Shown in pieces: positions 55,955-64,000 of a stretch of DNA of 64,000 nt (within the stretch, counting starts at the first letter, position 1; each line of letters begins with the position of its first letter). Origin of the DNA: Deferribacteres bacterium (GTDB lineage: Bacteria; Zhuqueibacterota; Zhuqueibacteria; Zhuqueibacterales; Geothermadaptataceae); the NCBI GenBank assembly GCA_020633655.1, contig JACKDF010000005.1, positions 62,001 to 126,000 on the forward strand, written 5' to 3'. The position numbers were made by a program, and so were the translations under genes. The notes beneath the pieces are model-generated. The model worked only from the letters and a program-made list of their open reading frames with translations, made no database searches and had not been told where the DNA came from.

Positions 55955-55974
55955 TTACGAAACCGGTTTCGTAA
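55955..55974. promoter_or_regulatory. LacI-type operator, perfect palindrome
   Basis: TTACGAAACCGGTTTCGTAA is a perfect 20-bp palindrome with the same core as the two sites around the LacI-type gene. It lies 170 bases before the start of the carbohydrate-binding protein, so this gene probably belongs to the same regulon. Confidence 0.82.
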
Positions 55975-55987
55975 TCTGAATTCACAT

Positions 55988-55997
55988 AAACCGGTTT
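55988..55997. promoter_or_regulatory. Possible secondary operator
   Basis: AAACCGGTTT repeats the centre of the operator 33 bases (about three helical turns) downstream of it. The outer bases do not match, so it may be a weaker site. Confidence 0.45.
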
Positions 55998-56143
55998 GTT
56001 GTAAATGCACTAAAAACGCATCGATTTATTTTTAGCTTAACTACCTAAAAGACAGCAATTTATTCGTACTAGAGTTTGATTAGATCAAAGAATGACCAAA
56101 ATTATTTAGTTTCACTATATTTAACTTAATTATGGAGGTTTCG

Positions 56144-59119
56144 ATGAAACGAGTGTTATTGCTAACACTGGGCCTGTTTGTGTTTTTGGCAGGCACTGCT
56201 TTTTCTCAAACGCTTTTTGATTTTGAAGGTGATGCGCAAGGCTGGTACGATAATGGTTGGGCAGGCGGTTTGACAAGTGTGATGCAAGCTGCAGATCCAA
56301 CTGGAAATTCCGCTGGCGTGCTTTCAGTAGGCTATGATATCGGCGTGGATAAAAAGGGTGTACTGGAATTTCCATCGCTGGACGCATCGAGCGGGAAACT
56401 TATAACCTATCACGTTTGGTTGCCCGCCGATTTCCCTGATGGCGTTGATTTTGAACTCTGGATCCAGGATAATGCTTCCTGGGGTTGGTCAGATGTTGGT
56501 TATACAATTTTTAAATCTCAGGATATACCCAAAGAAACCTGGTTCCCGCTTTCAACGGACATTGTTTCCCTGTCGCTTCGTGCCAGCAATGTTGATTTGA
56601 TGAACAATAAGATCGGTAAAGGGGGCATCCAGATTGGTGCCTGGGGAATTGCTGATGCCGATACAAGTTGGTCCGGTACATTTTACCTTGATGACGTTGA
56701 ATTAATTGGGGCCGCGCCGAATTATTTTGCACAGTTCGAAACCGATGCCAGCGGATGGTTTGATAACGGCTGGGCAGGTGGTCTTACGGGTGTTGCTCAA
56801 GCAGCAGACCCAACAGGTGAATCTTCTGGTGTCCTTTCCGTTGGTTATAACATTGGCGCAGACCAGAAAGGTGTGCTTGAATACCCATCACTTGATGCGA
56901 CGACAGCAAATGTTATTTCATACAACGTCTGGTTACCCGCCGATTTCCCCGATGGCGTTGATTTTGAACTTTGGATTCAGGATAATGCTTCCTGGGGATG
57001 GTCCGATGCGGGATACACAATTTATAAATCAGAAAATATTCCTAGAGAAGTTTGGTTTCCGCTCACCACAGATATCGTTGCTCTTTCACTCAAGGCAACG
57101 AATGTTGATCTGATAAATAACAAAATTGGTAAAGCCGGTATCCAACTCGGCGCCTGGAATGTAAGCGGTGATGGTGCTACCTGGAATGGAACCTTTTATA
57201 TCGATAATTGTGCACTTCTGAATTCTGATCTCGGTAACAACTGGAATGTCGCTAATTTTGAAAATGTTGCTGCCGGTCTGCAAGGATTCTCCCTGGCAAC
57301 ATGGGGACCAGCTGGTATTTCAATTGAAAGAATGGTCGATCCGACCGGACAAAGCGAAGGTGTGTTGCAACTGAACCATGATTACAATGCGGGTGTAAAA
57401 TCTTTCTTCAGCAAAGAAGGAATTCTTCTCTCCTCTCAAGATACAGGAACTCACGTAACTGAAATTACCATGGATGCTTACATCCCCACTGATTTTCCGG
57501 AAGGCTCTGTCTTTGAGATCGTTTTTAATGGTGCGGCGACGATCCCTGAATGGACTTGGACACCAACACCTTATGACACCTCGAACCTCGTTTGGGGTGC
57601 ATGGAACACCTTGTCGATTGATGTGCAGGCGCTCATCGATTCCGGACTGGTAGATCCTGCCAAAACGGCTACGGTGGGTGTACAAATATTTCATAATGAT
57701 GCGCAAACCTGGTCTGGCGCTCTTTATTTTGATAATTTAATTCTGCATGGTATTCCAGCCCCTGAAGGCGAATTAGCATCTCCGCCACTTGTTGTTTCTG
57801 CGGCTACAACATCGGTTCCTGGCGGTTCCGGCACGGTCCACTATGTCCGTTTGGATTGGGTTGATAATACATTGGGAACTGAAAAATATAATATCTATAT
57901 GAGCAATTCGCCATTTACCAGCATTGATGAAGAAGGTGTTATCTTGTATGCTGCTGGAATTCCTCATGGTTTGCAAAGTTACGCACACAGGCCATATACG
58001 AGTGATGGATCGGAACAAACCTATTATTATGCCATTACCGCTACAGATGGAATTGAAGAAACCGCGATAACTCAGGACGCTTCGGGCTCTATCACGACAG
58101 TAACAACGCCAACGTACAAAATTAAATATGTCAAAGATTTTTCAACAAAATTTGTACTCGATGGCTTAAACACAGAGTTCCTTGAGTATGTTGAGGATTT
58201 TCAAATTACCCCAGAATCGGGAAGCTATGCCAATGGCGATGATTGGGCGCCGGGTGGTAGTGATCTGGATTTTAAGGTAACAATGATTATGGATGACGAA
58301 TACCTTTACTTCTCCGGTGATGTCACAGATGATGATTTACGAGATGTCGAAGGTGGATTCCAGGCATGGCAAGGAGATGCTCTTGAGTTGTATATGGGCT
58401 TTTATAATGTCAATGACACTTCGAAATGGCATCAAAAGAGATCAATTCGCGGTGACGGTGGCGATTGGAGAGTTGGTTTTACATCCATGGGAGATGTCCA
58501 GTTGGATGGCTATGAAAGTGCAGTTGTACCGGGATTAGAATCTGTTGTTTTCGCTAAATTTACCGGTGATGGCTATATTGTTGAAGCCAAATTCAATCTC
58601 GATTCCCTTGCCGGTACTGATTTGCAAGTCACGAATGGAATGTTGATGCCTTTCAAAATCGATAATACGGATCAGGATCCGAATTTAATGGGAGATGAAG
58701 AGCGAACATTAATCACCGGCGTCGGTGCCATACCAAGAGAACCAGATACAAATATCGATATGGATCAAGACTGGATGAGACCGCATGCCTGGGGTTTTCT
58801 CGAGGTGGTGGATGGTCCCGGAACTGCTGTGAATGATGAAATCAGTAAATTACCGACAGTATTCAATCTCTCAAACAACTATCCGAATCCGTTCAATCCG
58901 ACCACGACTATTCAGTATGATATTCCGAAGAAATCTTTCGTTCAGTTGAAAGTCTATAATATTCTTGGTAGAGAAGTAGCAACTCTGGTAAATGCGAATA
59001 AAATACCTGGATATTACAAGGTGAATTTCGATGCATCGCATCTTGCAAATGGTGTGTATATATTTAAACTCATCGCTGGAGATTACATCTCAACGAAGAA
59101 GATGACACTTCTAAAATAA
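56144..59119 (+). CDS. Secreted multi-CBM glycan-binding protein with T9SS sorting domain
   Basis: 991 residues from the ATG at 56144, with GGAGG at 56134-56138; an ATG at 56132 would place that site inside the gene. Signal peptide 1-22 ends FSQ. Two nearly identical jelly-roll-like repeats occupy about 23-191 and 194-361 (shared WLPADFPDGVDFELWIQDNA and ASWGWSD). A third, more distant repeat spans about 368-538. A fibronectin-like segment (about 545-650) and a CBM9-like domain (about 656-892: DDEYLYFSGDVTDDDL, WQGDALELYMGF) follow. The last 80 residues are a type-A sorting domain (NNYPNPFNPTTTIQYD). No catalytic motif. It likely binds mannan at the surface in place of SusD/SusE-type proteins. 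Confidence 0.87.
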   Translation: MKRVLLLTLGLFVFLAGTAFSQTLFDFEGDAQGWYDNGWAGGLTSVMQAADPTGNSAGVLSVGYDIGVDKKGVLEFPSLDASSGKLITYHVWLPADFPDGVDFELWIQDNASWGWSDVGYTIFKSQDIPKETWFPLSTDIVSLSLRASNVDLMNNKIGKGGIQIGAWGIADADTSWSGTFYLDDVELIGAAPNYFAQFETDASGWFDNGWAGGLTGVAQAADPTGESSGVLSVGYNIGADQKGVLEYPSLDATTANVISYNVWLPADFPDGVDFELWIQDNASWGWSDAGYTIYKSENIPREVWFPLTTDIVALSLKATNVDLINNKIGKAGIQLGAWNVSGDGATWNGTFYIDNCALLNSDLGNNWNVANFENVAAGLQGFSLATWGPAGISIERMVDPTGQSEGVLQLNHDYNAGVKSFFSKEGILLSSQDTGTHVTEITMDAYIPTDFPEGSVFEIVFNGAATIPEWTWTPTPYDTSNLVWGAWNTLSIDVQALIDSGLVDPAKTATVGVQIFHNDAQTWSGALYFDNLILHGIPAPEGELASPPLVVSAATTSVPGGSGTVHYVRLDWVDNTLGTEKYNIYMSNSPFTSIDEEGVILYAAGIPHGLQSYAHRPYTSDGSEQTYYYAITATDGIEETAITQDASGSITTVTTPTYKIKYVKDFSTKFVLDGLNTEFLEYVEDFQITPESGSYANGDDWAPGGSDLDFKVTMIMDDEYLYFSGDVTDDDLRDVEGGFQAWQGDALELYMGFYNVNDTSKWHQKRSIRGDGGDWRVGFTSMGDVQLDGYESAVVPGLESVVFAKFTGDGYIVEAKFNLDSLAGTDLQVTNGMLMPFKIDNTDQDPNLMGDEERTLITGVGAIPREPDTNIDMDQDWMRPHAWGFLEVVDGPGTAVNDEISKLPTVFNLSNNYPNPFNPTTTIQYDIPKKSFVQLKVYNILGREVATLVNANKIPGYYKVNFDASHLANGVYIFKLIAGDYISTKKMTLLK

Positions 59120-59127
59120 ATTGATAA

Positions 59128-59173
59128 GCAAACCTTTCGGAGTCCCAAAATCCGGAAGGTTTGCTTTTTTTTT
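59128..59173 (+). terminator. Rho-independent terminator of the multi-CBM gene
   Basis: GCAAACCTTTCGGA (59128-59141) pairs with TCCGGAAGGTTTGC (59151-59164) with one mismatch. A run of nine T follows. It separates the carbohydrate-binding gene from the TonB-dependent receptor transcript. Confidence 0.85.
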
Positions 59174-59178
59174 AATAA

Positions 59179-59261
59179 CCTGCTTTATTCATAAAATGCT
59201 CAATGTGAACGATGGGCAGGGGATATCCCCTGCCTAATCTTGTGGTTTATAATAATGCAGG
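59179..59261. repeat. Palindromic element, family A, copy 2
   Basis: 83 bp, ends CCTGCTTTATTCAT and GCAGG, core GGGCAGGGGATATCCCCTGCC. It matches the element at 5099-5182 along its length. It lies right after the terminator of the multi-CBM gene; 59262-59458 holds the promoter region of the next operon and nothing else recognised. Confidence 0.75.
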
Positions 59262-59458
59262 CTAAATCGGTGAGACTAAATTTTTTATCTGGCGTCAGTT
59301 ATAGGTCAGCTCCCCCGTTTTATATGCAACTTATTGAAAATATATGATTCACACCGGAAAATGACCTGTCGATTCTGGGATATTATGATCCCGGAAAATC
59401 TACAATTCAACCCACAAATCGAGCTTTGGAACTTGTAAAATACAAATCCAGGTAAGCA

Positions 59459-62425
59459 ATGAAAAATTATCACAAAATACTCGTATTCCACATTCTGTTG
59501 TGTTTTTCATTTTTTTATATCATGCCTATACAAGCCGGAACAACAGGTAAAATCGCAGGTAAAATTACGGATAAAGACACTGGCGAGCCTTTGATCGGCG
59601 CAAATGTCATGATTGAAGGTTTTTCCTGGGGTGCGGCAACGGATGCAGATGGTGAATTCTATATTCTTAATATTCCGCCTGGCAAATATACAGTGAAGGC
59701 TATTTATATTGGATACACAACACAAATCAATAATACAGTGCGTGTCCAGGTCGATTTAACGACGCGAGTAAATTTTATACTTAAAAGCTCGGTCGTGGAA
59801 ATGAGTGAAGAGGTCGTTGTTACCGCGGAAAGAATTATCCAGAAAGATCTGACTTCATCCGAAGTAAGCATCCAATCTGACCAGATTGAGATTTTACCGG
59901 TTCGCGATGTAAACAGTTTATTGAGCATGCAGGCGGGCGTAACACGCGATGTTGGCGGCAATTTACACATCCGAGGCGGTAGAACGACAGAAATCAGCTA
60001 TATGGTTGACGGTGTCCAGGTTATGAATGCGGTCGATAGGTCTGCCGGAATCAGCATTGATGATCAGTCCATAGAAGAGCTAAAGGCAATTACAGGTACA
60101 TTTAACGCAGAATATGGTCAGGCATTATCGGGTGTGGTGAATATTGTCACCAAAAAGGGATCGGATAAATTTAGTATAAACGCCACGGCTTACACAGGGG
60201 ATCATTTAAGTTTTGATGATAATGTCTATTACCTGCAAGGCAATCGTGAATGGGCGGTGGCAGCAGCAGAGGCTCTTGCCTCAAAAAATAGCGGCTTTGT
60301 GTATTATGATTTTTCACAAAATGGTATAACCAGTTTCGACCAACTCTTTTCTGCACTCAGCCAAAAAAATAAACCGTGGCAGACAAAAGAGCCTTATCTG
60401 AATTCCTATAATCCTTTCAAAAACTACGATTTGCAAGTGAATTTGTCCGGGCCGATTCCCGGAACCAGAAATAAAATTTCATATTTTGTGGCCGGTCGTT
60501 ATCAAAATAGCCCCAGTTTTGAGCAAGGAAAACGCTATTTCATGCCATGGGGTTTGTGGCAGCCAGTCTCCGATACCGGGCATACCTTTGAAATGCCAGA
60601 CGGTGAGCAGGTTTATCTCGGGACATATGAAGGGTTGTCCAGTCAGGCGAAACTATTTTTCAACTTGCCCAATTTGAACGTCAGCTATGGTTTTTACTAC
60701 AATGATGATTACAGTTATGGTGGTGGGCAAAAATACCTGCCTGATGGAGGCAAAAATTATTACACCACCAGATATACTCATATCCTTTCGGCCACTTACA
60801 TTTTTTCCAACAGCACGTTTGTTGATTTCAAAGCAAGTTCCTATTCTAATATGCATGAAAGTTACTTGTACAAAGATCCGTTTGACTACCGCTACATGCC
60901 AACCAATTCTGGCGATTTTCAACAGTATGTATTCAGACCGGATCAGGATTCAAATGTAGAAGTGAAGGGCAATCCCAATGATTTCAACTATTGGGGCAAC
61001 GATGTGAGTCGTTCGGATGATTTTACTAAATATTCCACGGCAAAACTCGATCTCACCAGTCAGATTAATAAAAACAACCTGGTTAAATTTGGTGGATCAG
61101 CCAGATATCATGACATTTCCAGAGATTACTACGAGTTACAATTTTCACAGGCGAATTACCGACCGGTTATTCCCGAAAAAATATCCCCTTTCCATACTAA
61201 TTACCAGGCCAAACCTAAAGAATATTCCCTTTATATTCAGGACAAAATAGAATTCCAGGAACTCATTATAAACCTGGGGATTCGTTATGACTATTTTGAT
61301 TCCGATGGCCGTATTTTAGCCGATCCACGTGATCCACAAATCTATTCACCTTTCAAACTCGATCATATTTATAAAAATTATGCACCTGGATTGCCTGAAG
61401 ATGAATTAATTGAATATACACCGGCGGAAAGAGCGGAATTCTGGTACAACGATACGAAGGGAAAAGACCAGATAAGCCCGCGCTTTGGCATTTCGTTCCC
61501 CATCACAGAAGATGGGGTGATCCACTTTTCTTATGGTCACTTTTTCCAAAATCCTGAATTTCGTTATTTATATGCCAATCCGAATTTCTGGGTAACTGGC
61601 GCCGGAGCGAGCAATCTTGTTGGCAATGCCGACCTTAATGCCGAACGAACGGTAATGTATGAACTCGGTTTGCAACAATTGTTGTTTGAACGACTTTCCC
61701 TACAGGTTACAGGATTTTATCGTGATATCCGTGATTGGATCGGAACAGGATTTCCAATAGACACTTACCGCGGTTTAACCTATTACCGTTACGAGAATAA
61801 AGACCATGCTGTTGGCAAGGGAGTTACATTGTCGGCCGGATATAGCCTATCTAACTACTTTACCAATCTCGATTATACATTTATGAATGCCAAAGGTACC
61901 TCTTCAGATGTGCAAGACGCGTACAATGATTTAAGTGCCGGGCGGGCGCCGCGTGTGCAGCTCATAAATCTGGATTGGGATCAACCGCATGCACTCAATT
62001 TAGTATTCGGCTATGACAATAAACAAAATGGTCTGTCGGCGACATTGATAGGCGCGATTAACTCAGGCTTCCCATACACTCCAGAATTCGCCCGTGGCGA
62101 GTCTGCTGGTTCCAGTGTTTTCGTCGGATTGCGTGAGAACAGTGAACGCAAGCCATTGACAATCAACCTCGATTTGCGCTTGGCAAAATCATTCGTTTTG
62201 GGTGGATACAGATTCCAGGCATTATTCGATATTACCAATCTGCTTGATACACGTAATGCGAACTATGTTTATGCAGATACTGGATTACCGGATTACACCT
62301 TGCAGGATTACCAGAATTGGTCCAGACTGGTCGAAATTTCAAATTCAACAGAATATTTTAATAATCCCGGCAGATATACAGCGCCGCGATTTATCCAACT
62401 GGGTTTGCGGATCAGCAATAAATAA
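59459..62425 (+). CDS. TonB-dependent receptor, SusC-like
   Basis: 988 residues. Signal peptide (about 1-26), a carboxypeptidase-regulatory-like domain (about 29-112: GKIAGKITDKDTGEPLIGAN), a TonB-box-like EEVVVTAER (about 117-125), a plug (about 130-240: HIRGGRTTEISYMVDGV, FNAEYGQALSGVVNIVTKKG) and a 22-strand barrel to the end, finishing with RFIQLGLRISNK. AGGTAAGC precedes the ATG. It would take up a large ligand using energy from TonB. No susD follows; instead a PorV-like gene begins 17 bases later. The link with mannan is positional only: its promoter region has no operator of the CGAAACCGGTTTCG type. Confidence 0.92.
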   Translation: MKNYHKILVFHILLCFSFFYIMPIQAGTTGKIAGKITDKDTGEPLIGANVMIEGFSWGAATDADGEFYILNIPPGKYTVKAIYIGYTTQINNTVRVQVDLTTRVNFILKSSVVEMSEEVVVTAERIIQKDLTSSEVSIQSDQIEILPVRDVNSLLSMQAGVTRDVGGNLHIRGGRTTEISYMVDGVQVMNAVDRSAGISIDDQSIEELKAITGTFNAEYGQALSGVVNIVTKKGSDKFSINATAYTGDHLSFDDNVYYLQGNREWAVAAAEALASKNSGFVYYDFSQNGITSFDQLFSALSQKNKPWQTKEPYLNSYNPFKNYDLQVNLSGPIPGTRNKISYFVAGRYQNSPSFEQGKRYFMPWGLWQPVSDTGHTFEMPDGEQVYLGTYEGLSSQAKLFFNLPNLNVSYGFYYNDDYSYGGGQKYLPDGGKNYYTTRYTHILSATYIFSNSTFVDFKASSYSNMHESYLYKDPFDYRYMPTNSGDFQQYVFRPDQDSNVEVKGNPNDFNYWGNDVSRSDDFTKYSTAKLDLTSQINKNNLVKFGGSARYHDISRDYYELQFSQANYRPVIPEKISPFHTNYQAKPKEYSLYIQDKIEFQELIINLGIRYDYFDSDGRILADPRDPQIYSPFKLDHIYKNYAPGLPEDELIEYTPAERAEFWYNDTKGKDQISPRFGISFPITEDGVIHFSYGHFFQNPEFRYLYANPNFWVTGAGASNLVGNADLNAERTVMYELGLQQLLFERLSLQVTGFYRDIRDWIGTGFPIDTYRGLTYYRYENKDHAVGKGVTLSAGYSLSNYFTNLDYTFMNAKGTSSDVQDAYNDLSAGRAPRVQLINLDWDQPHALNLVFGYDNKQNGLSATLIGAINSGFPYTPEFARGESAGSSVFVGLRENSERKPLTINLDLRLAKSFVLGGYRFQALFDITNLLDTRNANYVYADTGLPDYTLQDYQNWSRLVEISNSTEYFNNPGRYTAPRFIQLGLRISNK

Positions 62426-62442
62426 GGTGAATGAGGTTATAA

Positions 62443-63492
62443 ATGAACTTGAAAAATATCGCAAAAAAATCAACGTTTGGCGCATTGGTTATCCTGCTGT
62501 ATTTTCCCGCCCAAAACCTGCAGGCACAGGTTATTGGTCGCGTTGGTACCACCGCCTCGCCATTTCTGAAAATTGGTATCGGTGGCAGGGCTTTAGCTAT
62601 GGGAGAAGCCTATACAACCCAGGCAGAGGATATTACTGGAATTTATTGGAATCCTGCCGGGTTGGCCAATATCTCCAAAAATCAAGCACTCTTCAGTCAT
62701 TATGAATACATAGCCGATCTTAATTACGATTTTGGTGCGGTTGTCATTCCCGTTGAAGGTTTCGGCACTATCGGAGCATTTGTGGGATATTTGGGAATGC
62801 CCGATATCGAGCGTACCACCATACAATTTCCCAATGGCACTGGCGAGCGGGTTTCGGCAAATTCATATGTTGTTGGATTGAGTTATAGCCGTGCCTTAAC
62901 CGACCGGTTTACAATTGGTAGCAATGCGAAGTATATTCAGGAAACGATCTGGCACTCCAAAGCCAGCGGAATTGCCTTTGACATAGGCGTGTTTTACCGT
63001 GCTTTCTTTCGTAATCTCAAAATCGGTATGTCGATTACCAATTTCGGTACAGAGATGCAAATGCAAGGTCGGGATATGTTGATTCAGCACGATATCAACG
63101 ACACGTTTGAAGGCAATAATGAAAACATTGGGGGCCACCTTGATGCTGATCATTTTCCATTACCAATTTTGTTCCGCGTTGGCCTCTCATCCAATATTGC
63201 GAAGGATTTTCTTGGCGCTGAAAATCATGATTGGATAGTCGCTATTGATGCGGTTCATCCCAACGATAATAAAGAGTATTTAAGCGCGGGCACTGAATTA
63301 AGGCTTTATGAAATGTTTTCATTGCGAGGCGGTTACCGGCAATTGTACCTGGAAGATTCTGAGGGCGGTCCGACCTTTGGATTTGGTTTGTATTTCAAAA
63401 CGATGGGAACAGAAATGAACCTTGATTACGCAAATGTTGACTATGGCCGACTTGACAAGCAGAATAAATTTTCGATCATTCTTTCATTTTAA
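62443..63492 (+). CDS. PorV/PorQ-family outer-membrane protein
   Basis: 349 residues. Signal peptide about 1-28 (ending LQAQ). The mature start SPFLKIGIGGRALAMGEAY followed by DITGIYWNPAGLA is the diagnostic PorV/UPF0164 N-terminus. The barrel goes on through FGTIGAFVGYLGM, FDIGVFYR and GTELRLYEMFSLRGGY. It ends with FSIILSF. PorV shuttles sorted proteins from the T9SS translocon to the attachment complex; many paralogues exist in this phylum group and not all are true PorV. It is 17 bases after the receptor gene and 21 before the next one, so all three are one operon. Confidence 0.9.
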   Translation: MNLKNIAKKSTFGALVILLYFPAQNLQAQVIGRVGTTASPFLKIGIGGRALAMGEAYTTQAEDITGIYWNPAGLANISKNQALFSHYEYIADLNYDFGAVVIPVEGFGTIGAFVGYLGMPDIERTTIQFPNGTGERVSANSYVVGLSYSRALTDRFTIGSNAKYIQETIWHSKASGIAFDIGVFYRAFFRNLKIGMSITNFGTEMQMQGRDMLIQHDINDTFEGNNENIGGHLDADHFPLPILFRVGLSSNIAKDFLGAENHDWIVAIDAVHPNDNKEYLSAGTELRLYEMFSLRGGYRQLYLEDSEGGPTFGFGLYFKTMGTEMNLDYANVDYGRLDKQNKFSIILSF

Positions 63493-63513
63493 TAGAGGCA
63501 GCGGGAGATTTTT

Positions 63514-64000
63514 ATGAAAACAAGATATTTGTTCATCTTTTTTCTGTTTGTCTTTATTTGTGATTTAAAGGCACAGGACAACCTCAAAGGCAACGCAATT
63601 TACCAGGCGCGTAATGTGCACGCAGGGAATTTAGTACGTGTGACGTTTTACAATAACGCTCGTCTTGGCAGTGTTAGTGGGGACCAAAGCGAGGTTTATG
63701 CGGGCGAATGGCCGATTGGATCGGGAATGGTGCAGATGGGAAACAGTTCCGCTTATGTGATGAGCGAGCTTCGTGTCTATGCTGGCCTTGATTCTGTAAC
63801 GAGTGATTCAACTTATGAGTACATTACACCGGTAATATTTTGTGAAGGCTGGGATCCCAATTTATTTTCTCATGATACATTAGGCGTGTTTTTGGGATTT
63901 GAACCACTTCCAGGATATCTGAATATAACCCAAAAAGAAAAAGACCCATACCACGCGGTAGCCATGAGTCATCAGGCTTTTACCTGGCCTCCAACATGGC
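63514..64000 (+). CDS. Secreted protein of unknown function (3' end outside the window)
   Basis: The ATG at 63514 follows GGGAG by 8 bases. The frame is open to the end of the window (162 codons). A signal peptide ends near LKAQD (about residue 22). The mature protein goes on with GNAIYQARNVHAGNLVRVTFYNNARLG-type sequence, then GEWPIGSGMVQMGNSSAYV, and is beta-rich. It is not recognised. It lies in an operon with the receptor and PorV-like genes, so a surface or sorted protein is likely, perhaps with a sorting domain at the missing C-terminus. Confidence 0.78.
   Translation, partial: MKTRYLFIFFLFVFICDLKAQDNLKGNAIYQARNVHAGNLVRVTFYNNARLGSVSGDQSEVYAGEWPIGSGMVQMGNSSAYVMSELRVYAGLDSVTSDSTYEYITPVIFCEGWDPNLFSHDTLGVFLGFEPLPGYLNITQKEKDPYHAVAMSHQAFTWPPTW

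Larger units (their letters stand above)
55771..56143. other. Regulatory intergenic region, 373 bp
   Basis: Between the GH2 stop and the carbohydrate-binding protein start. It contains two operator-like palindromes (55955-55974 and 55988-55997). ATTTTTATT and AATAAAAAT near 55890-55915 form a weak hairpin after GH2. No frame is supported. Confidence 0.55.

Overview
The window looks like part of the chromosome of a Gram-negative, Bacteroidetes/FCB-type bacterium. The best guess is the Calditrichota / KSB1 / Ignavibacteria neighbourhood. Two reading frames end in a type-A C-terminal sorting domain of the type IX secretion system (a YPNPFNPTT-type motif near 58,870 and a YPNP motif near 43,990). 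There are PorV-like and TonB-dependent outer-membrane proteins, many lipoproteins, very large hybrid histidine kinases, and a carbohydrate locus without a recognisable SusD. The base composition is moderately AT-rich. The assignment is inference; no ribosomal marker is present.

Layout. 1-2.1 kb: the 3' part of a biotin-dependent acyl-CoA carboxylase and a 51-codon orphan gene lying between two hairpin terminators. 2.2-12.2 kb: two related PAS-rich hybrid histidine kinases flanking a secreted M6-type protease, a small lipoprotein and a formylglycine-enzyme-fold lipoprotein. 12.5-25 kb: mostly single genes: MeaB GTPase, an M14/AspA-type deacylase, a 7TMR-DISM hybrid kinase, an M61 peptidase lipoprotein, GalT, an RsbU-type phosphatase, a 134-aa unknown and a phosphofructokinase. 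25.1-28.9 kb: mutL-miaA and a metallophosphoesterase. 29-36.7 kb, minus strand: a run headed by the fused acyl-CoA mutase IcmF, then a 72-aa small protein with a nucleotidyltransferase (toxin-antitoxin-like pair), a PHP phosphoesterase, a HAD-IIA phosphatase and a degenerate 5'-nucleotidase-like membrane protein. 36.8-46.3 kb: a repeat-rich stretch with a decayed RAYT transposase, a 7-bp tandem array and several palindromic elements. These surround PtsP (EI-Ntr), a Roco (LRR-Roc-COR) GTPase, a serine protease broken by an in-frame TAG, a small beta-barrel protein and tRNA-Gly(CCC). 46.8-64 kb: a carbohydrate locus best read as a beta-mannan utilisation system.

How the mannan locus should work. 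A GH26 endo-mannanase lipoprotein and a secreted protein with many carbohydrate-binding modules would act outside the cell. A TonB-dependent receptor with PorV-like partners may serve uptake or secretion. Two GPH-family symporters bring oligosaccharides into the cytoplasm, where a GH130 phosphorylase and a GH2 beta-mannosidase finish them. A LacI-family repressor is encoded first in the operon. Palindromes of the form CGAAACCGNTTTCG lie just upstream of the lacI-type gene, in the gap to GH130 and upstream of the carbohydrate-binding protein, so one regulator probably controls all three transcripts.

The most interesting points are: the mannan regulon with its SusD-less, multi-CBM surface protein; related palindromic elements scattered around a dead RAYT; the Roco gene with nearly identical 66-bp LRR repeats between such elements; the serine protease interrupted by one amber codon; and the small protein/nucleotidyltransferase pair inside a metabolic operon.
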